Positions 15,897-25,297 of a stretch of DNA of 64,000 bases are shown in pieces. The notes beneath the pieces are model-generated. The model ran no database searches, was not told the DNA's origin, and worked only from the letters and a program-made list of their open reading frames with translations. The DNA comes from Dongia_B sp964406155 (GTDB taxonomy: Bacteria; Pseudomonadota; Alphaproteobacteria; Dongiales; Dongiaceae). Each line of letters opens with the position of its first letter. Position 1 is the stretch's first letter. The stretch lies in NCBI GenBank assembly GCA_964406155.1, contig CAYOQR010000004.1, forward strand, positions 62,001 through 126,000, in the 5' to 3' direction. A program made the translations under genes and the position numbers.

Positions 15897-17021
15897 ATGA
15901 CGACGGCACAACAGACGATTGCTCCAGAATTGATCAGGCCAGAGATGATCACGCCTGGGATGATCCCACCTGGGATGATCACGCTGGAGAAGGTCTCGAA
16001 GACCTTCGAACGGCGCGGTCAGCATGCGGTCACGGCGCTGCAGGATGTCTCGCTCTCGATCCCGCGCGGCGAGATCTTCGGCATCATCGGCCGCTCCGGC
16101 GCCGGCAAATCGACCCTGATCCGCCTGATCAACGGCTTGGAGAAGCCGAGCGCCGGCAAGGTGCTGGTGGACGGGACGGATATCGCCGGGCTGGATGAAG
16201 CCGCCTTGCGCCAGGAGCGGCGCAAGATCGGCATGATCTTCCAACATTTCAATCTGCTCTCCTCGCGCTCGGTCCGCGACAATGTCGCGCTGCCGCTGGA
16301 GCTGGCGCGCCGGCCGCGGGCTGAGATCGAGCGGCGGGTGACCAGCCTGCTCGACATGGTCGGCCTCGCCGACAAGCGCGACCGGTATCCGGCGGAGCTG
16401 TCCGGCGGCCAGAAGCAGCGCGTCGGCATCGCCCGTGCTTTGGCGACCGAGCCGAAGATCCTGCTCTCGGACGAGGCGACGTCGGCACTCGACCCGGAAA
16501 CCACCGAGGCGATCCTCGCCTTGCTGGGCGAGGTCAATGCCGAGCTCGGCGTTACCATCGTGCTGATCACCCATCAGATGTCGGTGATCAAGGATATCTG
16601 CCACCGGGTGGGCGTGATCGAGGGCGGCCGGATCATCGAGGAGGGCTCGGTCTATGATGTCTTTGCCCATCCGCGCATGCCGACGACCCAATCTTTCGTC
16701 GGCAGCATCACCCGTCATGCATTGCCGAAAGCCATCGCCGACAATCTGCGGCCGGGCATGGCGGGGATACCGGCGCCGAAGGAGGCGATCCTGCGCCTGA
16801 CCTTCACCGGCAGCGGCGCCGATGCGCCGATCCTCAGCCGGCTGGCGCGGGAGCAGAACCTGGATCTCGCCATCCTGCATGGCCAGATCGACACGATTGC
16901 CGATCAGCCCTTCGGCATCCTCATCGTTTCGGCGCCGGTGGCGGCTGTCACCGACAACTCGATCCAGACTTTCCTCGCCGGCAACGGCGTCGCCGTGGAG
17001 GTGCTCGGCTATGTCGCCTGA
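15897..17021 (+). CDS. metN: D-methionine-type ABC transporter, ATPase subunit
   Basis: The 374-residue protein has Walker A GRSGAGKS (residues 65-72), the Q-loop MIFQHFNLLSS, the ABC signature LSGGQKQRVGIARAL, Walker B LLSDEATSALDP and the switch His in LITHQM. The C-terminal 90 residues match the NIL/ACT-like domain of MetN, which binds methionine and gives trans-inhibition of uptake. The N terminus is odd: before the usual start of the ATPase (MITLEKVSKTF) there are about 26 residues containing an imperfect repeat, PEMIT-PGMIP-PGMIT. Internal ATGs at 15945, 15960 and 15975 are alternative starts, the last giving a normal-length MetN. It overlaps metI by 11 bases. Confidence 0.9.
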   Translation: MTTAQQTIAPELIRPEMITPGMIPPGMITLEKVSKTFERRGQHAVTALQDVSLSIPRGEIFGIIGRSGAGKSTLIRLINGLEKPSAGKVLVDGTDIAGLDEAALRQERRKIGMIFQHFNLLSSRSVRDNVALPLELARRPRAEIERRVTSLLDMVGLADKRDRYPAELSGGQKQRVGIARALATEPKILLSDEATSALDPETTEAILALLGEVNAELGVTIVLITHQMSVIKDICHRVGVIEGGRIIEEGSVYDVFAHPRMPTTQSFVGSITRHALPKAIADNLRPGMAGIPAPKEAILRLTFTGSGADAPILSRLAREQNLDLAILHGQIDTIADQPFGILIVSAPVAAVTDNSIQTFLAGNGVAVEVLGYVA

Positions 17022-17676
17022 AATCATCAACCTCATTGCCGGCGCCGCTGGCGACACATTGTACATGGTGGCGCTCTCGACGGTGATCGGCACATTGTTC
17101 GGCCTGCCGCTCGGCATTTTCCTGGCGACCAGCGGGCGGGGTGAATTGTTCCAGTCGGTCCTGCTCAACCGCGTCCTCGGCCTGATCGTCAATGCGGCGC
17201 GCTCGACGCCTTTCATCATCCTGGTGGTGGCGATCATCCCCTTCACGCGCTGGGTCACCGGCACCTCCATCGGCACCACGGCGGCGATCGTGCCGCTCAC
17301 CCTCTCGGTCATTCCCTTCATCGCCCGCATCGCCGAAACCTCGATCCGCGAGGTCGATGGCGGCCTGATCGAAGCCTCGCAGGCGATGGGCGCGACGCCG
17401 CTGCAGATCGTCTTCAAGGTGCTGATCCCGGAAGCCCTGCCGGGTATCACGCTCGGCATCACGCTCTCGATCGTCAGCCTGATCGGCTATTCCGCCATGG
17501 TGGGGGCGGTGGGCGGCGGCGGCCTCGGCGATGTCGGCATCCGTTTCGGCTATCAGCGTTTCATGCCGGATGTGATGCTGATCGTGGTCGTCGTCCTGAT
17601 CCTGCTGGTCCAGGCGGTGCAGACCGCCGGCGAGGCCCTGGCACGCCGCGTCAACAAGCGGCAGTTGCGGCGATAG
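17011..17676 (+). CDS. metI: D-methionine-type ABC transporter, permease subunit
   Basis: The ATG at 17011 lies inside the end of metN (stop 17019-17021), a typical translational coupling. The 221-residue protein has five to six transmembrane segments and the EAA-type coupling loop DGGLIEASQAMGATPLQIVFKV, which contacts MetN. FIILVVAIIPFTRWVTGTSIG and GYSAMVGAVGGGGLGDVGIR are typical of MetI. The operon order metQ-metN-metI with no other gene between supports a complete importer. No terminator with a T-run was found in the following 170 bases. Confidence 0.92.
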   Translation: MSPEIINLIAGAAGDTLYMVALSTVIGTLFGLPLGIFLATSGRGELFQSVLLNRVLGLIVNAARSTPFIILVVAIIPFTRWVTGTSIGTTAAIVPLTLSVIPFIARIAETSIREVDGGLIEASQAMGATPLQIVFKVLIPEALPGITLGITLSIVSLIGYSAMVGAVGGGGLGDVGIRFGYQRFMPDVMLIVVVVLILLVQAVQTAGEALARRVNKRQLRR

Positions 17677-17850
17677 GCATAAATTGCTTGATGGAGATGG
17701 TTGATGCGTTCCGCTGGCAAGAGGCGATAAGAGGCTGATCCCACCGCATTGTCAGGCATCCCGAAATTCTTTATGACAGTCTTGCTTGCGACTGGGGGTT
17801 GATTGTCGCGGGCATGTTCTGGAATGAAAATTTGGGGGACTACCTTGTCA

Positions 17851-20595
17851 ATGCGGATACATTTGCTGTCCACGACCGTGCTGGTCGGGATTGCCTGCGC
17901 GGCTGCGAATCCGGCAGCAGCGGCTTGTTCGAATGCGGTCGCCGGTCCGGGCGCAACCGTTACCTGTTCCGGCACGGATACGACCGGGGTCAACGCCATT
18001 GGCAATCCGGGCGTCACGGTCAATGTACTGAATGGGGCCAGGATCAATACCGGCGGGCCCGGCATTCTTCTCGGCAGCCAGGGTACGATCTCACTGTTCG
18101 GCAATGCGCAGATCACGAGTGGCGCGAGTGGCGGACTTGCCGGCGTGGGCATCAGTGGTGATCAAGGGACCATCACGCTGAATGGCAGCTCGACGATCAG
18201 CACGACGGCGGACTATGGCTTCGGTGCCGGGATCTTCGGCGATAACGGTACGATCACGCTGAATGGCAATTCGGCGATCCGGACGACAGGCTATGGTTCA
18301 TACGGCATCTTCCTCTATGGCAGGTCCGGCACTGTCACGCTGAACGGCAATGCGTCGGTCAGCACGGCAGGCGAGAACGCCGCCGGCATCTTCTCCGTAA
18401 GGAATGGTGGCGCCATCACGCTGAACGATACGGCGTCGATTCGCACGTCGGGCAGATATGCCAGTGGCATCAAGTCTTATGGCAACAACAAGTCGGTGAC
18501 CCTGAACGGCAATTCGTCGATCACCACGACGGGCGATCGAGCCAGCGCTATCGAAATCCAGGGCGATAACAACACCGTGACGCTGAACGACCGGGCCTTG
18601 GTCTCGACCTCGGGGGTAAATGTCTATGGTGTTCGCGTCATCGGCGATGGTTCGACGCTGACCTTGAACGGTAATGCCGCCATCCGGGCAACCAGCGATG
18701 TCGGTCTTGCCGCCTTTGTCCAGGGAAACGACGCCCGGGTTACGCTGAACGGCAATTCATCGATCCGGTCTGAGGGCTTTAACGGCTTCGGCCTCGCTGT
18801 TATCAGCGATAACGGCACCGTCACGATCGGCAGCGGCAGTTCCGTCGAAGCGAATACCACAGGTGCGCCGGCCGTTTACGTGACGGGGCAGGATGCGTCG
18901 CTGACCAATCGCGGCACCCTGTCGAATAAGGGCCAGGGAATGGCTGTCGCTTTCTTTGCGAACAACGGCCATTTCTACAATGCGGGTACGATCATCGGCG
19001 GCAGCAACGGCCTGGCGATCGGGATTGGCGGCACCAACAATACCCTGACGCTGGATACCGGCTCGCATATCGTCGGCGCGGTCGATGGCGGCGGCAGCAC
19101 GCTGGTGCTGCAGGGCCATGGCCGGGCGGACAACACGTTCCTGAACTTCACCGATCTGACCCTGGCCAATGGCGACTGGGCGCTGGGCGGGGCCAGCACC
19201 TTCGGCGGCACGGTGGAGCTGCAGAGCGGCCGGCTGTCGGTAAAGAACGTGCTGACCGCACAAGGCGGCTTCGTCGTGCGTTCGGGCGCGACGCTGGGCG
19301 GCAACGGCACACTGGTCGGCGATGTGACCAGTTCGGGCCTGATCGCGCCCGGCGATCCGGTGACGCTGACGATCAACGGCAATCTGGCGCAGACCGGCGG
19401 CGGCTTCCTGTTTCAGTTCGACCAGACGGGGCTCGACCGGTTGAATGTCACCGGCACGACGACCCTGGCCGGCAGTCCCAGCCTGGAAGTGGCACCTGTA
19501 CAGGGATCGGCGGGGGCCAACGGTGTGGTCTTCTCCTCGGCCGGTGGCCTGACCGGCGATCTCGGCGCGGTCAAGTATCGCGGCAATGGCGCGGCGACAG
19601 TGATCCGCGAGGGCAACGATCTGCATCTGCTGGCGGTCGATGGCACGCCGATCGAGGCGACGGCCTTCGCGGCCTCGCAGACCGGCCTGGATTTCCAGGA
19701 GGCGGTGCAGGGCCAGCAACTGACCGGGCTGCGCAACTGTTGGGCGCAGGCATGCACGGCGAGCGGCGGGCGGCGTCAGCTCTGGGGCCAGGGCTTCGGC
19801 CGGTTCGGCAATGAAAGCGCCCGGGATGGCAACCAGCCGTTCAATTACCGCATCGCCGGCACGGCGATGGGCGGCGACATGGCGCTGGATGACGGGCTGC
19901 GGCTGGGCGGTGCCTTCGGCTACAGCAACACGACGATGGACGTCGCGCATGAGGCGGCGAACAGCGATATCGATACCACCCAGGCGGCGCTCTATGCCAG
20001 CTATCATCTGGGCGGCTTCTTCGTCACCGGCGCCCTGACGGGCGGCTGGCAGGGGATCGACCAGGAACGCCGGGTTTCGGTGGCGGGTGGCACGGACACG
20101 GCCTCGTCCAGCACCACCGGCTGGCTGCTGGGCAGCAACCTGCAGGCCGGCATGACCTTGGCCTTCCCTGAGGGCTGGACCTTGCAGCCGAGCGCCAGCG
20201 TCGCGTATCAACATCAATGGGTCGAGGGCTACCGGGAGCACGGGGCCGGGGCCGGGAATGTGGCGGTCGATGCGCATCAGAACGATGCCCTGCGGCTGCA
20301 TGCCCAATTGGAGCTGGCGCGTCGGATGACCTTCGAGACGATGGATGTGATACCGCATCTGAAGATCGGTGTGGCCGAGCAGTTCGACCTGGGCGGCAAG
20401 GCGGATGGCCAGTTCAGCAACGGCAGTCCGTTCGACATCGCGCTGGCCGACAGCAACCGGGTGGTGGGGCTGATCGGTCTCGGCGTGGATGTCAACTTCG
20501 CCGGGGGCTTTGGCACCTTCGTCAATTATGACGGCCTGCTCTCGGGGCCGGGCAACCAGCACGCCGTCATCGGCGGCCTGCGCTACACATGGTAA
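17851..20595 (+). CDS. Autotransporter (type Va) with 27-residue beta-helix repeats
   Basis: From the ATG at 17851 (GGGGGA upstream) the 914-residue protein has a signal peptide (MRIHLLSTTVLVGIACAAAN, then PAAA). Residues about 108-350 are nine repeats of 27 residues with the core VTLNGNSSI.TTG, a regular right-handed beta-helix passenger. A second, irregular beta-helix part leads to an autotransporter beta-barrel covering about the last 270 residues (from RRQLWGQGFGRFGN), ending in the aromatic terminus LRYTW typical of outer-membrane barrels. It presumably displays the passenger at the cell surface; no protease or lipase motif is visible. TTG 17803 and ATG 17824 are less likely starts. The next gene overlaps its stop. 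Confidence 0.88.
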   Translation: MRIHLLSTTVLVGIACAAANPAAAACSNAVAGPGATVTCSGTDTTGVNAIGNPGVTVNVLNGARINTGGPGILLGSQGTISLFGNAQITSGASGGLAGVGISGDQGTITLNGSSTISTTADYGFGAGIFGDNGTITLNGNSAIRTTGYGSYGIFLYGRSGTVTLNGNASVSTAGENAAGIFSVRNGGAITLNDTASIRTSGRYASGIKSYGNNKSVTLNGNSSITTTGDRASAIEIQGDNNTVTLNDRALVSTSGVNVYGVRVIGDGSTLTLNGNAAIRATSDVGLAAFVQGNDARVTLNGNSSIRSEGFNGFGLAVISDNGTVTIGSGSSVEANTTGAPAVYVTGQDASLTNRGTLSNKGQGMAVAFFANNGHFYNAGTIIGGSNGLAIGIGGTNNTLTLDTGSHIVGAVDGGGSTLVLQGHGRADNTFLNFTDLTLANGDWALGGASTFGGTVELQSGRLSVKNVLTAQGGFVVRSGATLGGNGTLVGDVTSSGLIAPGDPVTLTINGNLAQTGGGFLFQFDQTGLDRLNVTGTTTLAGSPSLEVAPVQGSAGANGVVFSSAGGLTGDLGAVKYRGNGAATVIREGNDLHLLAVDGTPIEATAFAASQTGLDFQEAVQGQQLTGLRNCWAQACTASGGRRQLWGQGFGRFGNESARDGNQPFNYRIAGTAMGGDMALDDGLRLGGAFGYSNTTMDVAHEAANSDIDTTQAALYASYHLGGFFVTGALTGGWQGIDQERRVSVAGGTDTASSSTTGWLLGSNLQAGMTLAFPEGWTLQPSASVAYQHQWVEGYREHGAGAGNVAVDAHQNDALRLHAQLELARRMTFETMDVIPHLKIGVAEQFDLGGKADGQFSNGSPFDIALADSNRVVGLIGLGVDVNFAGGFGTFVNYDGLLSGPGNQHAVIGGLRYTW
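18172..18900 (+). repeat. Nine 81-bp coding repeats in the autotransporter passenger
   Basis: Repeat units begin at 18172, 18253, 18334, 18415, 18496, 18577, 18658, 18739 and 18820, exactly 81 bp apart, each starting with a codon set for (I/V/L)-T-L-N-(G/D), except the last (VTIGS). They encode the 27-residue beta-helix rungs. The constant period with diverged sequence points to old duplication under structural constraint; copy number may vary between strains. Confidence 0.9.
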
Positions 20596-21731
20596 AGACG
20601 GATCAGGCCGCCGTTACGGCTGCGCCGGGCGATAACCGCCCGGCGCCGTCGGCGGCGGCCGATGCCGCTTCCGGGGCCTATCATCTCAATTTCTCGCCGG
20701 GTTTCGCGGCCTGGCTGCGCCGGCACGATATCGGCCTGGCACTTTCCACCTACGAACTCGGCAAGGTCGTCATGCTGGGGGCACCGCCCCAGGGCCTGGC
20801 CGCGAGCGACCAGGGCTTCGACATGGCCATGGCGCTGCTGGGCACGGAGCACGGCTTCTATCTCAGCATGAAGCACCAGGTCTGGCGTTTCGAGAACGGC
20901 CTGATGCCGGGGCAGCTTTACGAGGGCTGCGACCGTCTCTACATGCCGCGCCAATGCCAGGTCACGGGCGGCGTGGATATCCACGATCTGGCGATCGATC
21001 GTCGCGGCCGGCTGCTGGCCGCCGTGACGCTCTACAACTGCATCGCCGATCTCGATCACCAGGGCAGCTTCAATCCGCTCTGGCGTCCCGATTTCATCGA
21101 CGGGATCGTCGGCGAGGATCGCTGCCATCTCAACGGCTTCTGCCTCAAGGAGGGCAGGCTCGGCTATGCCAGCCTGATCGGCCGCAGCAATACCGCCGAT
21201 GGCTGGCGCAACCACCGGGCCGATGGCGGCGAAGTGATCGAGATGGCGACCGATCGGATCGTCGCCGGCGGCCTTTCCATGCCGCATTCGCCGCGCCTGC
21301 ATGCTGGCCAGCTCTGGGTATTGGAGGGCGGAGCAGGGTGGTTCGGCCGGATTGATCTTACCGCTGGCAGATTCGAGCGCCGGACCTGGATCCCGGGTTT
21401 CCTGCGAGGCCTGCGTTTCATCGGCGATTACGCGGTGATCGGCAGCTCAAGGCCGCGCCACCGCAGCGGCGAGGCGGCGGTCTTCACCGGCCTGCCGCTG
21501 CAGGACGATCTGTCGCGGCGGGGAGAGGAAGCGGTCTGCGGCCTGCATGTCGTCAACCTGAACAGCGGGCTGGTGGAACACCAACTGACCATCACGGGCG
21601 CGGTCCAAGAGATCTATGACCTCGCCATCCTGCCACAGACCCGCATCCCCAGATTGCTCAGTCCCGATGCCGATGAAGCCGTCCAACTGGTCTTCCTGGG
21701 ACCGGATCAGTCGGCCGAGCGGACTCTGTAA
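20589..21731 (+). CDS. TIGR03032/DUF4915-type conserved protein coupled to the autotransporter
   Basis: The ATG at 20589 overlaps the last codon and stop of the autotransporter gene (ATGGTAA), so the two are translationally coupled. The 380-residue protein has no signal peptide. Its pattern (STYELGKVVMLG, the aspartate-rich GVDIHDLAIDRRGRLLAAVTLYNCIA, EDRCHLNGFCLKEGRLGYAS, GLSMPHSPRLHAGQLWVLEGG, LRFIGDYAVIGSSRPR) fits the TIGR03032/DUF4915 family, a beta-propeller-like group of unknown function. Family members often lie near surface-protein or glycosylation genes. A cytoplasmic role in modifying or preparing the autotransporter is a guess from coupling only. Confidence 0.75.
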   Translation: MVKTDQAAVTAAPGDNRPAPSAAADAASGAYHLNFSPGFAAWLRRHDIGLALSTYELGKVVMLGAPPQGLAASDQGFDMAMALLGTEHGFYLSMKHQVWRFENGLMPGQLYEGCDRLYMPRQCQVTGGVDIHDLAIDRRGRLLAAVTLYNCIADLDHQGSFNPLWRPDFIDGIVGEDRCHLNGFCLKEGRLGYASLIGRSNTADGWRNHRADGGEVIEMATDRIVAGGLSMPHSPRLHAGQLWVLEGGAGWFGRIDLTAGRFERRTWIPGFLRGLRFIGDYAVIGSSRPRHRSGEAAVFTGLPLQDDLSRRGEEAVCGLHVVNLNSGLVEHQLTITGAVQEIYDLAILPQTRIPRLLSPDADEAVQLVFLGPDQSAERTL

Positions 21732-21737
21732 GGCGAT

Positions 21738-21766
21738 GCAGCTTCATCGTTATCGGATGAAGCTGC
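21738..21766 (+). terminator. Hairpin after the autotransporter operon
   Basis: GCAGCTTCATC, loop GTTATCG, GATGAAGCTGC is a perfect 11-bp stem seven bases after the stop of the upstream gene. There is no T-tract, so it could be a 3' stabilising hairpin or a weak terminator. Confidence 0.5.
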
Positions 21767-21800
21767 GCTGATACGGCCACGACGTATCCAGCTTTTGCGC

Positions 21801-21917
21801 CTCTCACCCCAAATGCGGGGTGAGAGAGATATTTTCTTTTCAACGAAGATTATCGAGCGTTATGCCGGTTTAACTCCCTCGCCCCGCTTGCGGGGAGAGG
21901 GTTGGGGTGAGGGGTGT
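21801..21917. repeat. REP-like intergenic element, copy A
   Basis: Starts with an inverted repeat (CTCTCACCCC/GGGGTGAGAG) and, after a spacer with TTATCGAGCG, has the GC-rich unit CTCCCTCGCCCCGCTTGCGG followed by GGAGAGGGTTGGGGTGAGGG. The second unit and the TTATCGAGCG spacer recur at 28089-28220. This is a palindromic, REP-type repeat of a kind common between genes in proteobacteria. It lies downstream of dnaE2. Confidence 0.8.
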
Positions 21918-21993
21918 CGATCTCATATGAGGCGTCTGCGCCCTAAATCTTTTCTGCATCACAATCCGCCTTCGATGCGGAAGAGCAGAGCTC

Positions 21994-24900
21994 TCAATGA
22001 AAGTCGCGGCTGCGGATGTTCAATCCCCGCTTCGGGCTGCGCGTCTCGACATGGTGATCGTGGCTGCGATGGTCATGGCCGGGATGCGGAATCTCGTCGG
22101 CGTGGGCGATGAGGCCGGCAAGCTCCGGCGTGGTGCTGGCCGAGCCGGATTGTTCATGCAGGCTATCCAGCATCGGCGTCAGGTCGTAAAGCTTCTCGGC
22201 GACGATATGGATGACCTGATGCGGTGCTTCGCCTTCGCGCTGCAATTTGCCCCGGCAGGCGATCATCTTGGCGCCCATGATGATGCCGCGATGCTGGGCG
22301 AAGACCTGCGGCCAGGCGATCAGATTGGCGATGCCGAATTCATCTTCCAGGGTGACGAAGACGGTGCCGCTGGCGCTGCCGGGCCGTTGGCGGACGAGAA
22401 CCAGTCCGGCCACGGTGACGCGCTTGCCGGGCTGGATTTTTGACAGTTCCTCGGCCGCGACGACGCCTTTGCCGCCGAGCCGGGACCGCAGGAAGGCAAC
22501 CGGGTGCTGCTTCAGACTGAGCGCCAAAGCGCGATAATCCTCGATCACATGCTGCGAGACCGGCATCAGCGGTAACGCGACCTCCGCATCCGGTGTCGAT
22601 GTGTCCTCGACGCTTGAGAAAAGCGGCAGCACATCCTGCTCCAGCGCCATCACCGCCCAGAGGGCCTGGCGCCGGTCGAGGCCGATCGAGCGGAAGGCAT
22701 CGGCCTCCGCCAGCTTGGTGACCGTCGCTGGGTGTAGCTTGGCGCGACGCGTGAGCTCGGCGACATGGCGATAGCTGTCGCGGCGATGCTCGAGCAGTTT
22801 CTTGATCTCGTCTTCGGAAACGCCCTTCGCCTGCCGGAAGCCGAGACGCACGGCATGGCGGTTGCCGTTCGGCTCCAGGCTGTTGTCCCAAAGGCTATGA
22901 TTGATATCGACCGGCCGTACTTCGATGCCGTGTTTCTTGGCATCGCCGATGATCTGTGCCGGCGCATAGAACCCCATCGGCTGGCTGTTCAGCAAGGCGG
23001 CGGCGAAGATGTCCGGGTAGTGATGCTTGATCCAGGCCGAGATATAGACGAGCAAGGCGAAGCTGGCGGCATGGCTCTCCGGAAAGCCGTAATTGCCGAA
23101 ACCCTTGATCTGGTTGAAGCAACGTTGCGCGAAGTCGCGGCTATAGCCGTTCGCCACCATGCCCTCGACCAGCTTGGTTTCGAATTTTTCAACCTGGCCG
23201 TTGCTCTTGAAGGTTGCCATGGACCGGCGCAGTTCATCGGCCTCATTGGCTGTGAAACCGGCCGCGACCATGGCGATCTGCATCGCCTGTTCCTGGAACA
23301 AGGGAACGCCGAGGGTTTTCTCGAGCACGGCTTTCAGTTCGGGTTTGTGATAATCGACCTTCTCCCTGCCGTCACGGCGGCGTAGATAGGGGTGGACCAT
23401 ATCGCCCTGGATCGGTCCCGGCCGCACGATGGCGACCTCGATGACAAGGTCGTAATAATTCCTCGGTTGCAGGCGCGGCAGCATGCTCATCTGCGCCCGG
23501 CTCTCGACCTGGAACACGCCGATCGTGTCCGCTTGCGACAGCATTTCATAGACGTCCTTGTCGTCCTGGGGAATGCTGGCGAGGTTGTGATCGAGGAGAT
23601 AATGTTCCCGCAGCAGATCGAAGGAGCGCCGCATGCAGCTCAGCATGCCGAGGCCGAGGACGTCGACCTTCATCATGCGCAGGGCTTCGATGTCGTCCTT
23701 GTCCCATTGCACGACGGTGCGGTTTTCCATGGCCGCATGCTCGATCGGTACCAGGGAGGACAGCGGGCCGCGGCTGATGACGAAGCCGCCGACATGCTGC
23801 GAGAGATGGCGGGGGAAGCCGATCAACTCCTTGGCGATACCGATGGCCGCACGCAGGCGGCGGTCCGTGGGATCGAGCCCGGCCTGGCGGATTTCGATAT
23901 CGGTGACGCCCTTGCTGCTCCAGCCCCAGACTGAGCGGGAGATGGCATTGACGGTATCGACCGAGAGCCCCATCACCTTGCCGACATCGCGGATCGCCGC
24001 GCGCGAGCGGTAGCAGATCACCGTGGCGGCCAGGCCGGCGCGGTGCCGGCCGTATTTCTCATAAATGTGCTGGATAACTGTTTCACGTTTCTCATGCTCG
24101 AAATCGACATCGATATCCGGCGGTTCCTGGCGGGCGTCGCTGATGAAGCGTTCGAACAGCAGGTTGCTGTGTTCGGGATCGACGGCGGTGACGCCGAGAC
24201 AGTAGCAGATGGTTGAATTGGCCGCCGAGCCGCGCCCCTGATGCAGGATTTCCTGGCTCTTGGCATAGGCGACGATATTGGCGACGGTCAGGAAATAGGG
24301 CGCATAGTCGAGCCGTTCGACGATCGCCAGTTCATACAGGATCTGCTTGCGGACTTTCTCTGGAACGCCTTTCGGATAACGCCAACCGGCACCTTCCCAG
24401 GTCAGGCGCTCTAGTGTCTGCTGCGCCGTCTCGCCGGGACCGATCACCTCCTCGGGATATTCGTAGCGCAATTCGTCCAGCTTGAAGGTGCAGGCCTCGG
24501 CGATGCGGATGGTGTTGGCGATGGCTTCCGGGTGATCGCGGAACAGGCGCTGCATCTCCTTAGGCGATTTCAGATGCCGCTCGGCATTGGCCAGCAGGCG
24601 GAAGCCGGCTTCCTCGATGGCGCAGCCGTGACGGATGCAGGTCAGGACATCCTGCAGGATGCGCCGCTCCGGCACGTGATAGAGCACGTCATTGGTGGCG
24701 ACCACCGGCAGGTCCAGCCGGTCGGCGAGGCTTTGCAGGTCGTGAAGCCTGCCGGCATCGTCGCCGCGATAGAGATGGCTGAGGGCGAGATAGGCCCGCT
24801 GCGGGAAATCCCGGCGCAGCTTTTCCAGGAAGGCGGTGAAATCGGCGCCGAGTTCATCCGGCCGCAGGTCTGCGGGTGGCAGGGCAATGACGATCTGGCC

Positions 24901-25287
24901 TGCGCCATGGGCGGGGAGATCGTCATAAGCGAGATGGCATTCGCCTTTGGGCGCTTCGATCCGACCAAGGGTCAGCAATTCGCAGAGCCGGCCATAGGCG
25001 GCACGGTCCTGGGGGAAACAGAGCAGGCTATGGCCGTCCTGCAGGTCCAGCCGGCAGCCGACGATGAGATCGATATTCTTGCCTTCGTCGGTGGCCTTCT
25101 TGCAGGCACTATAGGCGCGGACGATGCCGGCGAGGCTGTTGCGGTCGGTGATGGCGATGGCCGGATGGCCGAGCTCGATGGCGCGCGCGACCAGTTCCTT
25201 GGCATGCGAGCCGCCTTCCAGGAAGCTGAAATTGCTGGTGACCTGCAGCTCGACATAGGGCGAAGCATTGTCTGATGTGGTGGACAT
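21994..25287 (-). CDS. dnaE2: Error-prone DNA polymerase DnaE2 (ImuC)
   Basis: The 1097-residue protein begins MSTTSDNASPYVELQVTSNF at 25287, eleven bases after the imuB stop and with CGGAG before the ATG; the open frame reaches further upstream but that part overlaps imuB. It has an N-terminal PHP domain (SNFSFLEGGSHAKELV), the C-family polymerase core with catalytic acidic residues in PPDIDVDFEHEKRE, the finger/thumb region (MKVDVLGLGMLSCMRRSF; YYDLVIEVAIVRPGPIQGDM) and a C-terminal OB fold. DnaE2 does SOS-induced translesion synthesis with ImuA and ImuB. The length and motif set fit DnaE2 and not replicative DnaE1. The conserved gene order is decisive. Confidence 0.95.
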   Translation of the reverse strand: MSTTSDNASPYVELQVTSNFSFLEGGSHAKELVARAIELGHPAIAITDRNSLAGIVRAYSACKKATDEGKNIDLIVGCRLDLQDGHSLLCFPQDRAAYGRLCELLTLGRIEAPKGECHLAYDDLPAHGAGQIVIALPPADLRPDELGADFTAFLEKLRRDFPQRAYLALSHLYRGDDAGRLHDLQSLADRLDLPVVATNDVLYHVPERRILQDVLTCIRHGCAIEEAGFRLLANAERHLKSPKEMQRLFRDHPEAIANTIRIAEACTFKLDELRYEYPEEVIGPGETAQQTLERLTWEGAGWRYPKGVPEKVRKQILYELAIVERLDYAPYFLTVANIVAYAKSQEILHQGRGSAANSTICYCLGVTAVDPEHSNLLFERFISDARQEPPDIDVDFEHEKRETVIQHIYEKYGRHRAGLAATVICYRSRAAIRDVGKVMGLSVDTVNAISRSVWGWSSKGVTDIEIRQAGLDPTDRRLRAAIGIAKELIGFPRHLSQHVGGFVISRGPLSSLVPIEHAAMENRTVVQWDKDDIEALRMMKVDVLGLGMLSCMRRSFDLLREHYLLDHNLASIPQDDKDVYEMLSQADTIGVFQVESRAQMSMLPRLQPRNYYDLVIEVAIVRPGPIQGDMVHPYLRRRDGREKVDYHKPELKAVLEKTLGVPLFQEQAMQIAMVAAGFTANEADELRRSMATFKSNGQVEKFETKLVEGMVANGYSRDFAQRCFNQIKGFGNYGFPESHAASFALLVYISAWIKHHYPDIFAAALLNSQPMGFYAPAQIIGDAKKHGIEVRPVDINHSLWDNSLEPNGNRHAVRLGFRQAKGVSEDEIKKLLEHRRDSYRHVAELTRRAKLHPATVTKLAEADAFRSIGLDRRQALWAVMALEQDVLPLFSSVEDTSTPDAEVALPLMPVSQHVIEDYRALALSLKQHPVAFLRSRLGGKGVVAAEELSKIQPGKRVTVAGLVLVRQRPGSASGTVFVTLEDEFGIANLIAWPQVFAQHRGIIMGAKMIACRGKLQREGEAPHQVIHIVAEKLYDLTPMLDSLHEQSGSASTTPELAGLIAHADEIPHPGHDHRSHDHHVETRSPKRGLNIRSRDFH

Positions 25288-25297
25288 GAACGCTCCG

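Noticed and set aside
15741..17462. 573-codon minus-strand frame opposite metN/metI
   Set aside because: metN and metI have full ABC motifs on the plus strand; this frame is a shadow.
18172..18900. Regular repeats considered as a CRISPR array
   Set aside because: The 81-bp repeats are diverged, in frame and encode a beta-helix; no short conserved repeat with unique spacers.
18757..20562. 601-codon minus-strand frame opposite the autotransporter
   Set aside because: The plus strand encodes a clear signal peptide, repeats and barrel; the minus frame shows no family.
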